Part shown: positions 33,765-41,526 of the stretch, piece after piece
Numbering within the stretch: the first letter of the stretch is position 1
How the letters are laid out: each line of letters starts with the position of its first letter
Assembly (NCBI RefSeq): GCF_003781945.1
Contig: NZ_RJJW01000005.1
Coordinates: 240,102 to 304,101 of the forward strand
DNA: 64,000 bases
Reading direction: 5' to 3'
Origin: Halorubrum sp. CSM-61
GTDB taxonomy: Archaea; Halobacteriota; Halobacteria; Halobacteriales; Haloferacaceae
The notes under the pieces: model-generated
Told to the model about the DNA's origin: nothing
Seen by the model: the letters and a program-made list of their open reading frames with translations, nothing else
Database searches by the model: none
Program-made: the position numbers and the translations under genes

Positions 33765-34304
33765 TCACTTCGGATCGGGTTGCTCGTTATCGCGTTGCTG
33801 TCGAAGCGTGGACTGCGCCCGCTCGACGTAGGAGTTTGACGACCAACTGCGAGCGTCACTCATCTCGGCCAAAAACTCGTCGGCAGCGTCCGGCGAGATC
33901 GCGTCGTTGCGAACCAGTGCGGTGAGGAGGATGGGCGTCGTGACGAGGCGGGTCTCGGCCAGCGAGGCGTGGACGAGTGCAAGTCGATTGAACTCGTCAC
34001 AGAGCAATTGCACGGCGTCGATATCGTTCGCCAGCGTGACCGCCGCGTTCTCCCCGTCGTCCAGCGGGAAGGTCTCGTCCAGTTCGATGGAATGAGTCTC
34101 CAACGCAGAGCGACGGTCGAGAACCGCCTGTGCCGCCTCACCGGATGCGTCGTCGTAGGACGCCGTCTCGATGAGTTCGTCGACGACCTGCTCTGGGACG
34201 ACCACGGTGTGCGAATCGATGAGAAGGTCGAGTGGATTCGGTGAGGTGCCCACCACCGTCCCGAGGGTTACGAGAGCCGACGTGTCGGCGACTATCAGAA
34301 CCAT
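33765..34304 (-). CDS. PIN-domain toxin-like ribonuclease
   Basis: The 179-aa protein has the PIN acidic constellation: VADTSALVTLG (Asp near residue 6), VVDELIE, DDGENAAVTLA and LLCDEFNRL, with spacing like archaeal DUF3368-type PIN proteins. PIN toxins are Mg-dependent ribonucleases. Its ATG abuts the stop of the upstream RHH gene with no gap, a toxin-antitoxin arrangement. It lies inside the region bounded by duplicated chorismate-mutase ends. Confidence 0.85.
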   Translation of the reverse strand: MVLIVADTSALVTLGTVVGTSPNPLDLLIDSHTVVVPEQVVDELIETASYDDASGEAAQAVLDRRSALETHSIELDETFPLDDGENAAVTLANDIDAVQLLCDEFNRLALVHASLAETRLVTTPILLTALVRNDAISPDAADEFLAEMSDARSWSSNSYVERAQSTLRQQRDNEQPDPK

Positions 34305-34625
34305 CTACGAGTCGGCCAGCTCCTCCGCGACCTCGTCCACGAATTCGTCGGCCAGTTGCTCTTTCAGCAGTCGGAAGTTGGCGGCCTCCTCGTGCCCGAC
34401 GAGGTCTTTCAGTTCCTCGAACGTGATGTCGTCGTCGTAGAAGGCCTCCGCGATCTCCTGTTTCACCTCGTCGGAGTGCGCGGCGTTCCGCAGGTAGTCC
34501 CGAAGCGCGGAGATGAGGATGTCCGTCCGATCCGTCTCGAACACCGCAGCGAGCGCGTCGGCCCGGTTTACCAGCCCCCTCGGTGCACGGAACTGGACGC
34601 GCTTCTTTTTGGACTCGGAGCTCAT
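34305..34625 (-). CDS. Ribbon-helix-helix antitoxin-like protein
   Basis: The 106-aa protein starts MSSESKKKRVQFRAPRGLVNRADALAAVF, a beta strand and helix of a ribbon-helix-helix DNA-binding domain, followed by TDRTDILISALRDYL. The acidic C-terminus (FVDEVAEELADS) probably wraps the PIN toxin. An inverted repeat GGGGCAA-N5-TTGCCCC (34646-34664) just upstream is a likely autoregulatory operator. ATG 34625 is preferred to ATG 34652, which would place the inverted repeat inside the coding region. Confidence 0.8.
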   Translation of the reverse strand: MSSESKKKRVQFRAPRGLVNRADALAAVFETDRTDILISALRDYLRNAAHSDEVKQEIAEAFYDDDITFEELKDLVGHEEAANFRLLKEQLADEFVDEVAEELADS

Positions 34626-34645
34626 ATGTGTACATTGTGAGTGTA

Positions 34646-34664
34646 GGGGCAAAACGCTTGCCCC
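34646..34664. promoter_or_regulatory. Inverted-repeat operator of the RHH/PIN module
   Basis: GGGGCAA-AACGC-TTGCCCC is a perfect 7-5-7 inverted repeat about 20 nt upstream of the antitoxin start. RHH antitoxins typically bind such sites and repress their own operon. Confidence 0.55.
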
Positions 34665-34804
34665 CTTACCACTATCACATCGTTCGGAGCCACCGAACCC
34701 GGGCAGGTTTTTTTAATCGAGCCTGAATCGAAAACGCAGCTATCGGAAGAAATTTCGAGGACTAACTGGGCTCAATGCGGCTTGTATCGTCGAATGTCGA
34801 GCTA

Positions 34805-34850
34805 TCGACTCTCTCTTTGCTCCACTTTGTTCAGGTATCTGAAATCCATG
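34805..34850 (-). repeat. Duplicated 3' end of the chorismate mutase gene (att-like copy 2)
   Basis: A 29-nt stretch (34806-34834) matches 36320-36348 at 27 of 29 positions and encodes LNKVEQRESR on the minus strand, like the real gene. The flank GTATCTGAAATCCATG continues similarity to copy 1 but not to the intact gene. Confidence 0.75.
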
Positions 34851-34874
34851 ATATATTCGAGAGAAAATAATTCT

Positions 34875-34921
34875 GTGGGTAATAGTGGGTAAGGCTTATC
34901 CAGAAGTGGGTCGTAGTGGGT
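34875..34921. promoter_or_regulatory. Four GTGGGT repeats upstream of the MazEF-like pair
   Basis: GTGGGT occurs at 34875, 34885, 34906 and 34916: two pairs each spaced 10 bp, one helical turn, around AAGGCTTATC. They end 3 nt before the antitoxin ATG. This is a likely operator for autoregulation. Confidence 0.6.
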
Positions 34922-34924
34922 AAC

Positions 34925-35164
34925 ATGACGAAAGTGGATGCTCACGACCTGCGAACTAACGAGACCGACGACCGAGGTCGAATCTACCTCGGGACGGAGT
35001 ACGCGAACAAGCGCGTGACCGTCGCCGTCGTCGAAGTCGAGTCTAACCGGCCCGACGAGGACGAATTAGCCGCCGCGTACCGCAGTGCTTCCGAGAGCGC
35101 CGACCATCTCGCTGAGGAGTGGGAGGGGGCATCTGACGAGGCGTGGAACGGACTCGATGAATGA
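34925..35164 (+). CDS. MazE/AbrB-like antitoxin
   Basis: The 79-aa protein has a short swapped-hairpin-like region (DDRGRIYLGTEYANKRVTVAVVEV) and an acidic C-terminal helix (LAEEWEGASDEAWNGLDE). This fits a MazE-type antitoxin that binds DNA with its N-terminus and the toxin with its tail. ATG 34925 is chosen since the alternative GTG 34916 lies inside the operator repeats. The stop overlaps the toxin ATG (ATGA). Confidence 0.75.
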   Translation: MTKVDAHDLRTNETDDRGRIYLGTEYANKRVTVAVVEVESNRPDEDELAAAYRSASESADHLAEEWEGASDEAWNGLDE

Positions 35165-35514
35165 GCGATGATACCGAGGTTCGGCGTGGCGATGTCGTAA
35201 TCGTTCGTCTCGACTCTGCCGAAGGCCGTGAGATGAAAAAGACTCGACCTGCGGTGGTTGTGCAAAACGATATTGGAAATCGCAACTCCAGTACGACCAT
35301 CGTTGCTCCGGCGACGGGTACGCATCGAGGCTACCCGTTCGAGGTGTTGGTCGAAGAGGACGGGTCACCGTTCGAGAAGGACTCCTCAGTTCGCCTCGAC
35401 CAGATTCGCGTCGTCGCTATCGAAAAGCGGATTCACTCGGTTGTCGGGAGTCTGAGCGAGTCGACCATGGCCGAGGTGGACGAAGCGCTGAAACTGAGTC
35501 TCGGGCTGGATTGA
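35161..35514 (+). CDS. MazF/PemK-family toxin
   Basis: The 117-aa protein starts RRGDVVIVRLDSAEGREMKKTRPAVVVQND, the MazF/PemK signature including the conserved Arg of the active loop and K-x-RPAVVV. The second half has SSTTIVAPATGT and DQIRVVAIEKRI, also typical. MazF toxins are sequence-specific endoribonucleases that cleave mRNA. It is coupled to its antitoxin by a 4-nt overlap. Confidence 0.9.
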   Translation: MSDDTEVRRGDVVIVRLDSAEGREMKKTRPAVVVQNDIGNRNSSTTIVAPATGTHRGYPFEVLVEEDGSPFEKDSSVRLDQIRVVAIEKRIHSVVGSLSESTMAEVDEALKLSLGLD

Positions 35515-35686
35515 GTCACCGATTTCCGGGGTAACTACGCCTTCGACCGCCGTCTATCAGTCTTCGCGTGATTCCCTTTGGGAAGCCTTGTTCAGGTCAC
35601 AAACTGACGTTACAGATTTCGTCTAAATCGCCGGTTTGTCTGTCGCCATCGGTGAGAGACTGGCTGGCGAGGCGATTTAAAAACCT

Positions 35687-36220
35687 CTACGCGCCCGTCC
35701 GCCACTCGTTTTCCAAAACGCTCATCTGAACCAGCGTCCAGTACTCGTCCTCATGCCGTCGTGCCTCCCTGAGTGTGCCCTCACGGGTAAAACCAACCTT
35801 CTCATAACACGTAATCGCAGACTCGTTGAAGTCGAAGACACGTAGTTCGATACGGTGGAGACCAAGTTCCTCGAAACCAATTTCGAGGAGACGGTGGAGC
35901 ATCGATGTTCCGTGACCGCGCCCGCGTTCGTCTGGACTCACGATGACCCGAGAGACGCTCGCTGAGAGATTTCGTCGGTCGATGGTGTTCAGTTCGACGT
36001 ACCCGACCATCTGTTCCGTCGAATCGACGGCCTTGAACGCCAGACGACTCGGTTCAGGGTCGTTCGTAGCTTCGAGATGCTCTCGGAGTTGCGACTCGTC
36101 GAGCGGGTACGAAAATATCGGGCCCGCCCACTGGAGGAGAAACGACGGAGAGTCCACCCACCCGATTAGCTTGTCGAAGTCGTCCTCAGTGAAGGGACGA
36201 AGAGTGATGTCGGCAGTCAC
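35687..36220 (-). CDS. GNAT-family N-acetyltransferase (RimJ/RimL-like)
   Basis: The 177-aa protein has the GNAT architecture: ITLRPFTEDDFDKLIGWV at the start, VGYVELNTIDRRN, VIVSPDERGRGHGTSMLHRLL containing the acetyl-CoA pyrophosphate-binding R-G-x-G-x loop (about residues 99-103), and ITCYEKVGFTREGTLRE. RimJ/RimL-like proteins acetylate N-terminal amines of proteins or small molecules. Its substrate is unknown. It sits between the MazEF-like pair and the intact chorismate mutase gene, so it may be part of the inserted DNA. Confidence 0.85.
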   Translation of the reverse strand: MTADITLRPFTEDDFDKLIGWVDSPSFLLQWAGPIFSYPLDESQLREHLEATNDPEPSRLAFKAVDSTEQMVGYVELNTIDRRNLSASVSRVIVSPDERGRGHGTSMLHRLLEIGFEELGLHRIELRVFDFNESAITCYEKVGFTREGTLREARRHEDEYWTLVQMSVLENEWRTGA

Positions 36221-36315
36221 GTCCGAAGGAAAAAGCGTCGGAGAATAGCTCTTCTGAAGTTCCTTCCAAGAACGGTTCGCTCACCTTTTGTTTGAAACGC
36301 GACCGAATGCCAGTT

Positions 36316-36609
36316 TCACCGACTCTCTCGTTGCTCCACCTTGTTCAGCTCGATGAGCAGCCGGAAGATCGCCTTCACGAGGTTGGCGTCGACGTCGAAG
36401 CGCTCGGCGTTCTCGCCGGCGCGCTCCATCACGCGCTCCTCTTGGCCCTCGTCGGTCGTCGGGAGGTCGCGCTCGTCTTTCACGGCCGCGACCGTGTCGG
36501 CGACGTAGGTGCGGCGGGCGATCAGTTCGACGATCTCGCGGTCGATGTCCTCGATCTCGCGTCGCAGATCGTCGAGGCTTCGGTCCTCGGTGTTGGGTGT
36601 GTCACTCAT
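36316..36609 (-). CDS. Chorismate mutase (AroQ type)
   Basis: The 97-aa all-helical protein matches AroQ chorismate mutase: LDDLRREIEDIDREIVELIARRTYVADTVAAVK (helix 1 with Arg and Lys catalytic residues), EERVMERA and LIELNKVEQRESR. It converts chorismate to prephenate for phenylalanine and tyrosine. It lies 23 nt after the shikimate kinase gene in the same direction, a common haloarchaeal pairing. Its last 30 nt are duplicated at 33572 and 34805, which marks its 3' end as an integration site. Confidence 0.93.
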   Translation of the reverse strand: MSDTPNTEDRSLDDLRREIEDIDREIVELIARRTYVADTVAAVKDERDLPTTDEGQEERVMERAGENAERFDVDANLVKAIFRLLIELNKVEQRESR

Positions 36610-36632
36610 TGGTATATGGGTCGGCGGTGTGC

Positions 36633-37550
36633 TCACTCGACGGCTGCGCCGTCGTTTCTGGTGGTCGTTCGCCGCAGGGTTCCGGGCCGCTCGCTCCACG
36701 CGTCTTCGACCGCGCCGAGGTCGGTCTCGGGGTCGTCGGGGTCCGCGACGGCGACGACGCTCGGACCGGTCCCCGACAGCGACACCCCGGTCGCGTGGGG
36801 CATCGCCTCCACTGCGGGATCGGCGTCGAAGCCGAGCGCGGCGGAGAACGCGAGCCCGTTGACGGTCATCGCCTCGGCGTACCGCCCGTCGAGCGCGAGG
36901 TCGGCGACGAGGTCCGCCATCGGCGCGACGGCCTCGCAGCGGGCCACGTCCGCGTCCGCGCTGTAGGCGCGCTCGGGCGGGGTCCACACGAGGACGTTCC
37001 AGTCGACCGCCTCGCGGGAGCGCAGCTCGTCGGCGCCGTTGTCGGTGACGGTGACGCCGCCGAGCATCGAGGCGGTGGCGTCGTCGAACGCGCCCGTGAC
37101 GGTGACCCCCGCCTCGCGGGCCGCGCGGACGCCGAGCCGACAGGCCTCCAGCCGGGTCACGTCGGCGGTTGAGTCGGAGCCGCCGCCGGCGTCGGTGCCG
37201 TCCGTCCCGTCTCCCACCGTCAGCCCGAGCGCGTCGCAGGTCGCGAGCACGGTCGCGTTGGCGGCCGCACTGGAGCTTTTGAGCCCCGCCGCGAGGGGTA
37301 CGTCGCTGTCGGTGCGGACGGCGCCGCCCTCGCCGTCGCCCCAGCGTTCGGTCGCGAGCGCGACACAGCGCTCGATCAGGGCGGTGTCCGCGTCTGGGTC
37401 CTCGGCGATCTCTCCGCGCACGCCGTCGGCGTCGGGATCGAGCGTCACAGTCGCGCGCGTCTCGACGTCGATACCGAAGGCCGCGCCGGTGCCCGTCGCG
37501 AGCGCGTTCAACACGGTGCCGGCGCCGAGCGCCGCTGCCCGTCCCTCCAT
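36633..37550 (-). CDS. aroK: Archaeal shikimate kinase (GHMP family)
   Basis: The 305-aa GHMP kinase has PLAAGLKSSSAAANAT (ATP-binding motif 2, about residues 88-103), the N-terminal GAGTVLNALATGTGAAFGID and the C-terminal SLSGTGPSVVAV (motif 3). Archaeal shikimate kinases belong to this family rather than the bacterial P-loop type. It phosphorylates shikimate. ATG 37550 (MEGRAAALGAGT) is chosen over the longer frame starting at 37592. It is immediately upstream of chorismate mutase. Confidence 0.92.
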   Translation of the reverse strand: MEGRAAALGAGTVLNALATGTGAAFGIDVETRATVTLDPDADGVRGEIAEDPDADTALIERCVALATERWGDGEGGAVRTDSDVPLAAGLKSSSAAANATVLATCDALGLTVGDGTDGTDAGGGSDSTADVTRLEACRLGVRAAREAGVTVTGAFDDATASMLGGVTVTDNGADELRSREAVDWNVLVWTPPERAYSADADVARCEAVAPMADLVADLALDGRYAEAMTVNGLAFSAALGFDADPAVEAMPHATGVSLSGTGPSVVAVADPDDPETDLGAVEDAWSERPGTLRRTTTRNDGAAVE

Positions 37551-37661
37551 GCACTCACGGCTCGCGAGCGCGGACAAAGAGGTAGCGATCACGGCGAGTC
37601 TCTCAGGGCGGTCGGGGGACCGGGCGGCGCGGATCGTCGGACTGCCGGAGTGTCCTCGCCC

Positions 37662-38267
37662 TCAAACCGGTTCCGCGCGTCGGAGCGCGGCGTCGACCTC
37701 GTACCAGTCCGGGTCGGCTCGCACTCGGGTCTCCCGGCTTCGAAAGGTGATCCGGACCGTGAACTGTCGGGTACCGTCGGCGAATCGGTCGCCCGAGGAG
37801 TACTCTCGCTTTTCGTACGCGTAGCCGACCGCCTCGCGCTCGACGGAGTTCGGCCGGGTCGCGTACGCGTCGGCGCGGAGCTCAAATGTGCCGTAGGTGA
37901 ATCGCCCGGCGTTCTCGACAATGAGTCGCGCCTCGACCGTCGTCTCGTACCCGCCGTCGGTCACGCTGAGCACCTCGACGTTCGTGACCACGAGGCCGGC
38001 GCCGTCTGGGCCGACCTCCTCCGGGGGATCCTCGTCGTCCGTCTGCTCGGCCGCGGACCCGTCGTCGCTCCCGGAGAGGGATTCGCGGTCGCCCCCGTCG
38101 TCTCCCCCGCTCTCGGCGTCGGTCGCGTCGTCCCCGGACCCGGCGTCTCCGGAGTCCCCGGCGTCTCCGGAGTCCCCCGCGTCTCCGCTCGACTCCACGA
38201 GACAGCCGGCGAGCAGGCCGGGAACCGCGGCGGCCAGCAGCCGGCGGCGGGTGAGCGTTCCCGCCAT
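37662..38267 (-). CDS. Tat lipoprotein, FxLD/DUF-type secreted protein
   Basis: The 201-aa protein has a Tat lipoprotein leader (TRRRLLAAAVPGLLAGC, lipobox LLAGC, Cys22), an Asp/Ser/Gly linker with three GDAGDS repeats, and a beta-rich C-terminal domain starting GLVVTNVEVLSVTDGGYETTVEARLIVENAG. Such domains resemble secreted protein-protein or S-layer-associated folds; function unknown. It is the last gene of a three-gene unit, 2 nt after the membrane-protein gene. Confidence 0.75.
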   Translation of the reverse strand: MAGTLTRRRLLAAAVPGLLAGCLVESSGDAGDSGDAGDSGDAGSGDDATDAESGGDDGGDRESLSGSDDGSAAEQTDDEDPPEEVGPDGAGLVVTNVEVLSVTDGGYETTVEARLIVENAGRFTYGTFELRADAYATRPNSVEREAVGYAYEKREYSSGDRFADGTRQFTVRITFRSRETRVRADPDWYEVDAALRRAEPV

Positions 38268-38269
38268 GG

Positions 38270-38731
38270 TCACCCCGTCACCGACCCGAGCACGCCGGTC
38301 ACCGCGCCGACGACGGCGGCGACGGCCGCGGTCGTGAGCACCGATCCGAACGCGTCCGCGATCCCGTGGGCCTGCGTCGCCGCCTCCCCCTGTGACGCGA
38401 CGACGAGGACGACGACGACGAGCCCGTACGCCAGCGCGCCGAGCCCGCCGCCGAGCCCGCAGGTCGCGGCCGCCTCCCGTGCATCGTACGCCCGGGACCC
38501 GACGAGGACGCCGAGCACGCCCGCCAGCAGGGGCGCGAAGGCCAGCGCGGCGGCGGTGACGGCGAGGTACGACTGCGCGACGAACACCGGCCCGAACCGC
38601 GCGGTCTCGCCGGTGGCCGCCGTGGCGAGCGCCGCCTCCGCCCACCCGGTGGTCGCGGCGGCGACGAGCCCGACGCCGGCGCCGACGACCGCGAACACCG
38701 CCGCCGTGAGACCGACTCCGTTCCCGTTCAT
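38270..38731 (-). CDS. Four-helix membrane protein
   Basis: The 153-aa protein is almost entirely hydrophobic: segments at about residues 5-25, 52-76, 84-111 and 125-150, with Ala/Gly/Val richness. No enzymatic motif is seen. Its ATG overlaps the stop of the upstream lipoprotein gene by 1 nt (TGATG). It probably works with the two lipoproteins in the membrane. Confidence 0.65.
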   Translation of the reverse strand: MNGNGVGLTAAVFAVVGAGVGLVAAATTGWAEAALATAATGETARFGPVFVAQSYLAVTAAALAFAPLLAGVLGVLVGSRAYDAREAAATCGLGGGLGALAYGLVVVVLVVASQGEAATQAHGIADAFGSVLTTAAVAAVVGAVTGVLGSVTG

Positions 38732-40089
38732 CAGACCACCGCCCACCCGTCCGCCAACTGTCCCTGCCAGGCCGTGCGCTCCTCCCACGCGTCGCCCGAG
38801 AACCCGGCCGCGAGCACGAACTCACCGGCCCGCACGACATAGCCGTACTGGACGCCGGCGTGCTCGTCGAACCCGTACCGCTCGCCCTCGGCCTCGTGGT
38901 GGTAGAGACGGTGCCAGCGGGTGGGTCCCCGAGAGGCCTGCTCGTCGCCGTCGGTGCCGTCGGCGCCCTCGCCCGCCGTCGAACTCCCGGAGAACTCGGA
39001 GCCGGCCGCGGTCGCGTCGGGATCGATCGGCGCGCGCCCCTCGGTTCCGGCGGCGGCCAGCGCCGCGTCGAGCCGGTCGCTCGCGGTCGCCGCGTCCGGG
39101 TACCGCTGGACGTACAGGGGGACGCCGTCGAGTTCGCGGGCCCACCCCTCGAACGTTCGGCTCGGGCGGTTGCCGGCTTCGGGACGGGTCGCGAACGCGA
39201 CGAACAGCTCCTCGGTCCGGTCCTCGGACCGCGGTATCGGCCCGAGGCGCGCGCGAAGCTCCTCGCGGCGGGCCGCCTCGAACGCGGTCCCGTAGATCCG
39301 CGGGATCCGGTCGCGGTCGTGCTCGTCGTCGTACGGCTCGTGGGCGAACGCGGAGAACCCGCGGCTCGCGAGCCCGAGCTCCACGAACGCTTCGCCGCGG
39401 GCCCGCCGTCGCTCGCTCGGGTCCTCCGGGAGGGGATACAGCAGCCGGTTCAACAGGCGGTCGTGGATCGGTTCGCGCGAGAACGCCTCGTCGACGTAGG
39501 TGGCGGTGCCGACGGCGGCGAAGCCGCGGCGCATCCGCGAGAGCTCCTCTAAGAACCGGTCGACGTCGTCGCGCGGGGCGAACTCCCGGAGCACCTCGAC
39601 GTGGCGCTCGGTCCGCGAGACGATCCGGGAGCGGGGGTGAAAGTGCGGTTCCAGCGCGCCGGCGGCGGTGTCGGCGGCCGCGCGCCCGGCCTCGTCGAGC
39701 CGGTCGGCCATCTCGACGGTCACCGCGTCGGCGCCGTCCGCCGCGTCCCGAACGTCGTCGATCTCGGCGACGAGCTCGCGGATCGCCGTCCGATACGTCT
39801 CGATCGCCGACGGATACTCGGTCGCGAACCACACCGCGTCGTCGACGACGTTCCGGGTCGCCGCCGCGAGCGCCTCGTTCGCGACCGGTTCGGGGTCGTC
39901 GACCTGCTCGTCGCCGTCGCTCTCGCCATCGCCGCCACCGCCGTCCTCGCCATCCTCACCGTCGCCCGCGTTCGGCGGCTCCTCGGCGGCCGCGTCGGGG
40001 TACTCGACGCCCTCGACGCCGAGACACCCGGAGACCCCGACGACCGCGGCGGCGCCGACGTCCAACAGGCCCCGTCGCGTCCGTTGCAT
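38731..40089 (-). CDS. Lipoprotein of unknown function (452 aa)
   Basis: The 452-aa protein has a TRRGLLDVGAAAVVGVSGC leader (Tat lipoprotein, lipobox VSGC), an acidic low-complexity linker and a mostly helical Glu/Arg/Ala-rich body. The C-terminal half contains WHRLYHHEAEGERYGFDEHAGVQYGYVVRAGEFVLAAGFSG. Family not recognised. It heads a three-gene operon of two lipoproteins and a membrane protein; start ATG 40089 is supported by the signal peptide. Confidence 0.7.
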   Translation of the reverse strand: MQRTRRGLLDVGAAAVVGVSGCLGVEGVEYPDAAAEEPPNAGDGEDGEDGGGGDGESDGDEQVDDPEPVANEALAAATRNVVDDAVWFATEYPSAIETYRTAIRELVAEIDDVRDAADGADAVTVEMADRLDEAGRAAADTAAGALEPHFHPRSRIVSRTERHVEVLREFAPRDDVDRFLEELSRMRRGFAAVGTATYVDEAFSREPIHDRLLNRLLYPLPEDPSERRRARGEAFVELGLASRGFSAFAHEPYDDEHDRDRIPRIYGTAFEAARREELRARLGPIPRSEDRTEELFVAFATRPEAGNRPSRTFEGWARELDGVPLYVQRYPDAATASDRLDAALAAAGTEGRAPIDPDATAAGSEFSGSSTAGEGADGTDGDEQASRGPTRWHRLYHHEAEGERYGFDEHAGVQYGYVVRAGEFVLAAGFSGDAWEERTAWQGQLADGWAVV

Positions 40090-40247
40090 GAAACACCCTC
40101 CCGGCGGAGGGCCCTTAAAGGTGCCATCCCCGATTCTCGCGACTGAGGTCGGGCGATCGGACGGGCGTCGCCAGCGGCGCTGACCGCGGTGGTCCCCGCC
40201 GACCGCCGAGCGCGCCCCTTTTGAGGGGCGCGTCCCGAACGACGCGT

Positions 40248-40706
40248 ATGTCAGCACCTTCACGCAGCGACGTTCCCCCCACGTCGATCGGGATCGACCT
40301 CCGCGAGGAGGGCGTCGTCGTCGAGTACCTCGACGGGCGGACCACCCTCTACCGCGGCGTCCCCGACGCCGTCGAGGGGTCGGTGACCGCCGGCCCGGGC
40401 AAGGAGACGCACGTGCTCGTCACGGACCCGACGGAGACGGAGGGCGTGATGACGTACGTCAACGACTACAACACCGACGACGAGATCCTGGAGGACTCCG
40501 GGGTCGGTCGCGTCCTCGTCGAGGACGGCGAGCGCGACGAGGTGTTCCCCGGCGTGATCGTCGGGCGGACGGGCCAGCGCAACGAGGTGATCGCCGACCC
40601 CGAGGTCGCCGGCGGCCGCGTGTTCGTCTTCGTCGAGGACGGCTGGACGGAGGGGAGCTACGAGATCGTCGAGGCGCCGGAAGCGGGGCTCGACGCGCAT
40701 CGGTAA
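40248..40706 (+). CDS. DUF5796 family protein
   Basis: The 152-aa protein matches the conserved haloarchaeal family DUF5796: IGIDLREEGVVVEYLDGRTTLYRGVP, HVLVTDPTETEGVMTYVNDYNTDDEILED and FPGVIVGRTGQRNEV. Its function is not known. It is beta-rich and acidic, without signal peptide, and starts at ATG 40248. Confidence 0.88.
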   Translation: MSAPSRSDVPPTSIGIDLREEGVVVEYLDGRTTLYRGVPDAVEGSVTAGPGKETHVLVTDPTETEGVMTYVNDYNTDDEILEDSGVGRVLVEDGERDEVFPGVIVGRTGQRNEVIADPEVAGGRVFVFVEDGWTEGSYEIVEAPEAGLDAHR

Positions 40707-40762
40707 CTGCTCTCGATGAGAACGACCGACAGACGAAAGGCCGGTCGGCGTCGATCACGGGT

Positions 40763-41113
40763 ATGAGCGACGAGGCGGACGCCGAGAGCGAGGTGCTGCG
40801 CGCGAGCGACATCGGCGGCGAGGGGCCCCCGATCGAGGAGAAGCCCTACAAGATCGTCTTCGAGGCGAACAAGTGCTTCGGCGCGGGCAAGTGCGCCGAG
40901 GTCGCCGACAACTGGGTGATGGACGTCCAAAGCGGGATGGCGAAGCCGCAGTCGTACTACATCGGCGAGGACGAACTGGAGGAGAACGTCCGGGCCGCCG
41001 AGGTGTGTCCCGCGAAGAAGGAGCAGGGCGTGATCCACGTCGTCGACCGCCGGACCGACGAGGAGATCGCGCCGGACCCCCACGGCGACGGGACGCTCTC
41101 GGTGGACTGGTAG
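40763..41113 (+). CDS. Ferredoxin-like iron-sulfur protein
   Basis: The 116-aa protein has EANKCFGAGKCAEVADNWVM and AAEVCPAKKEQGV. Cys at C-x5-C plus a distal Cys-Pro match the cluster-binding pattern of ferredoxins of the 3Fe-4S type (three cysteines only). The acidic surface suits a halophile. It likely carries electrons for a redox enzyme not encoded here. Confidence 0.8.
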   Translation: MSDEADAESEVLRASDIGGEGPPIEEKPYKIVFEANKCFGAGKCAEVADNWVMDVQSGMAKPQSYYIGEDELEENVRAAEVCPAKKEQGVIHVVDRRTDEEIAPDPHGDGTLSVDW

Positions 41114-41211
41114 GAGGTGAGAGCGCGGGGCGCGCGGGCGCTCCAGTCACTCCGGGGCGCCGCCGCGGCATCCGAAAGGGGTTTGACCCCGCCGCCGGTA
41201 TCGGAATCCGC

Positions 41212-41296
41212 GCGGGGGTGGCTGAGCCTGGCCAAAAGCGGCGGACTTAAGATCCGCTCCTGTAGAGGTTCGAGGGTTCGAATCCCTTCCCCCGCA
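41212..41296 (+). tRNA. tRNA-Leu (anticodon UAA)
   Basis: Acceptor arms GCGGGGG (41212-41218) and CCCCCGC (41289-41295) pair, discriminator A at 41296. The anticodon stem GCGGA/TCCGC encloses loop CTTAAGA, anticodon TAA. A long variable arm and T arm GAGGG-TTCGAAT-CCCTT complete a class II tRNA. Its last ~21 bases are repeated at 41392-41412. Confidence 0.95.
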
Positions 41297-41331
41297 TACC
41301 TGTGGCGAGCAACTCGCGAGCCACAGGTATC
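41297..41331. terminator. Stem-loop directly after tRNA-Leu
   Basis: TACCTGTGGC and GCCACAGGTA form a perfect stem around GAGCAACTCGCGA. It may help termination or processing. A similar hairpin follows the duplicated tRNA end. Confidence 0.5.
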
Positions 41332-41388
41332 TGACTAGAAGGGATTCGAAGCAGGGAGGTCGCGCGCAGCGCAGCGAGCACGTCCGAC

Positions 41389-41446
41389 TGAGGTTCGAAT
41401 CCCTTCCCCCGCTTGCTGTCGCGAAGAATACGTGAGCGACAGCGAT
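41389..41446. repeat. Duplicated tRNA-Leu 3' end plus hairpin (att-like)
   Basis: GGTTCGAATCCCTTCCCCCG repeats the T arm and acceptor 3' strand of the tRNA-Leu, and is followed by a hairpin GCTGTCGC/GCGACAGC in the same relative place as that after the true tRNA. Integrases often use tRNA 3' ends, so I infer an attachment-site remnant. The 5' half of a tRNA is missing, so it is not a second tRNA gene. Confidence 0.65.
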
Positions 41447-41526
41447 CGGCTTGAAGCTCCTGTCTGAACCCGGTACGAGCACTCCCGGCGCCGTCGAGGG
41501 CGGAGGATGTCAAGCCGACAACGACG

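Noticed and set aside
34916-34924. GTG start for the MazE-like antitoxin
   Set aside because: It lies within the phased GTGGGT operator repeats; ATG 34925 is more likely.
36509-36862. Plus-strand Arg-rich frame across the chorismate mutase/shikimate kinase junction
   Set aside because: Antisense to two well-supported aro genes and of non-protein-like composition.
41389-41413. Second tRNA-Leu gene
   Set aside because: Only the T-arm and acceptor 3' strand are present; no 5' acceptor strand, D arm or anticodon arm.
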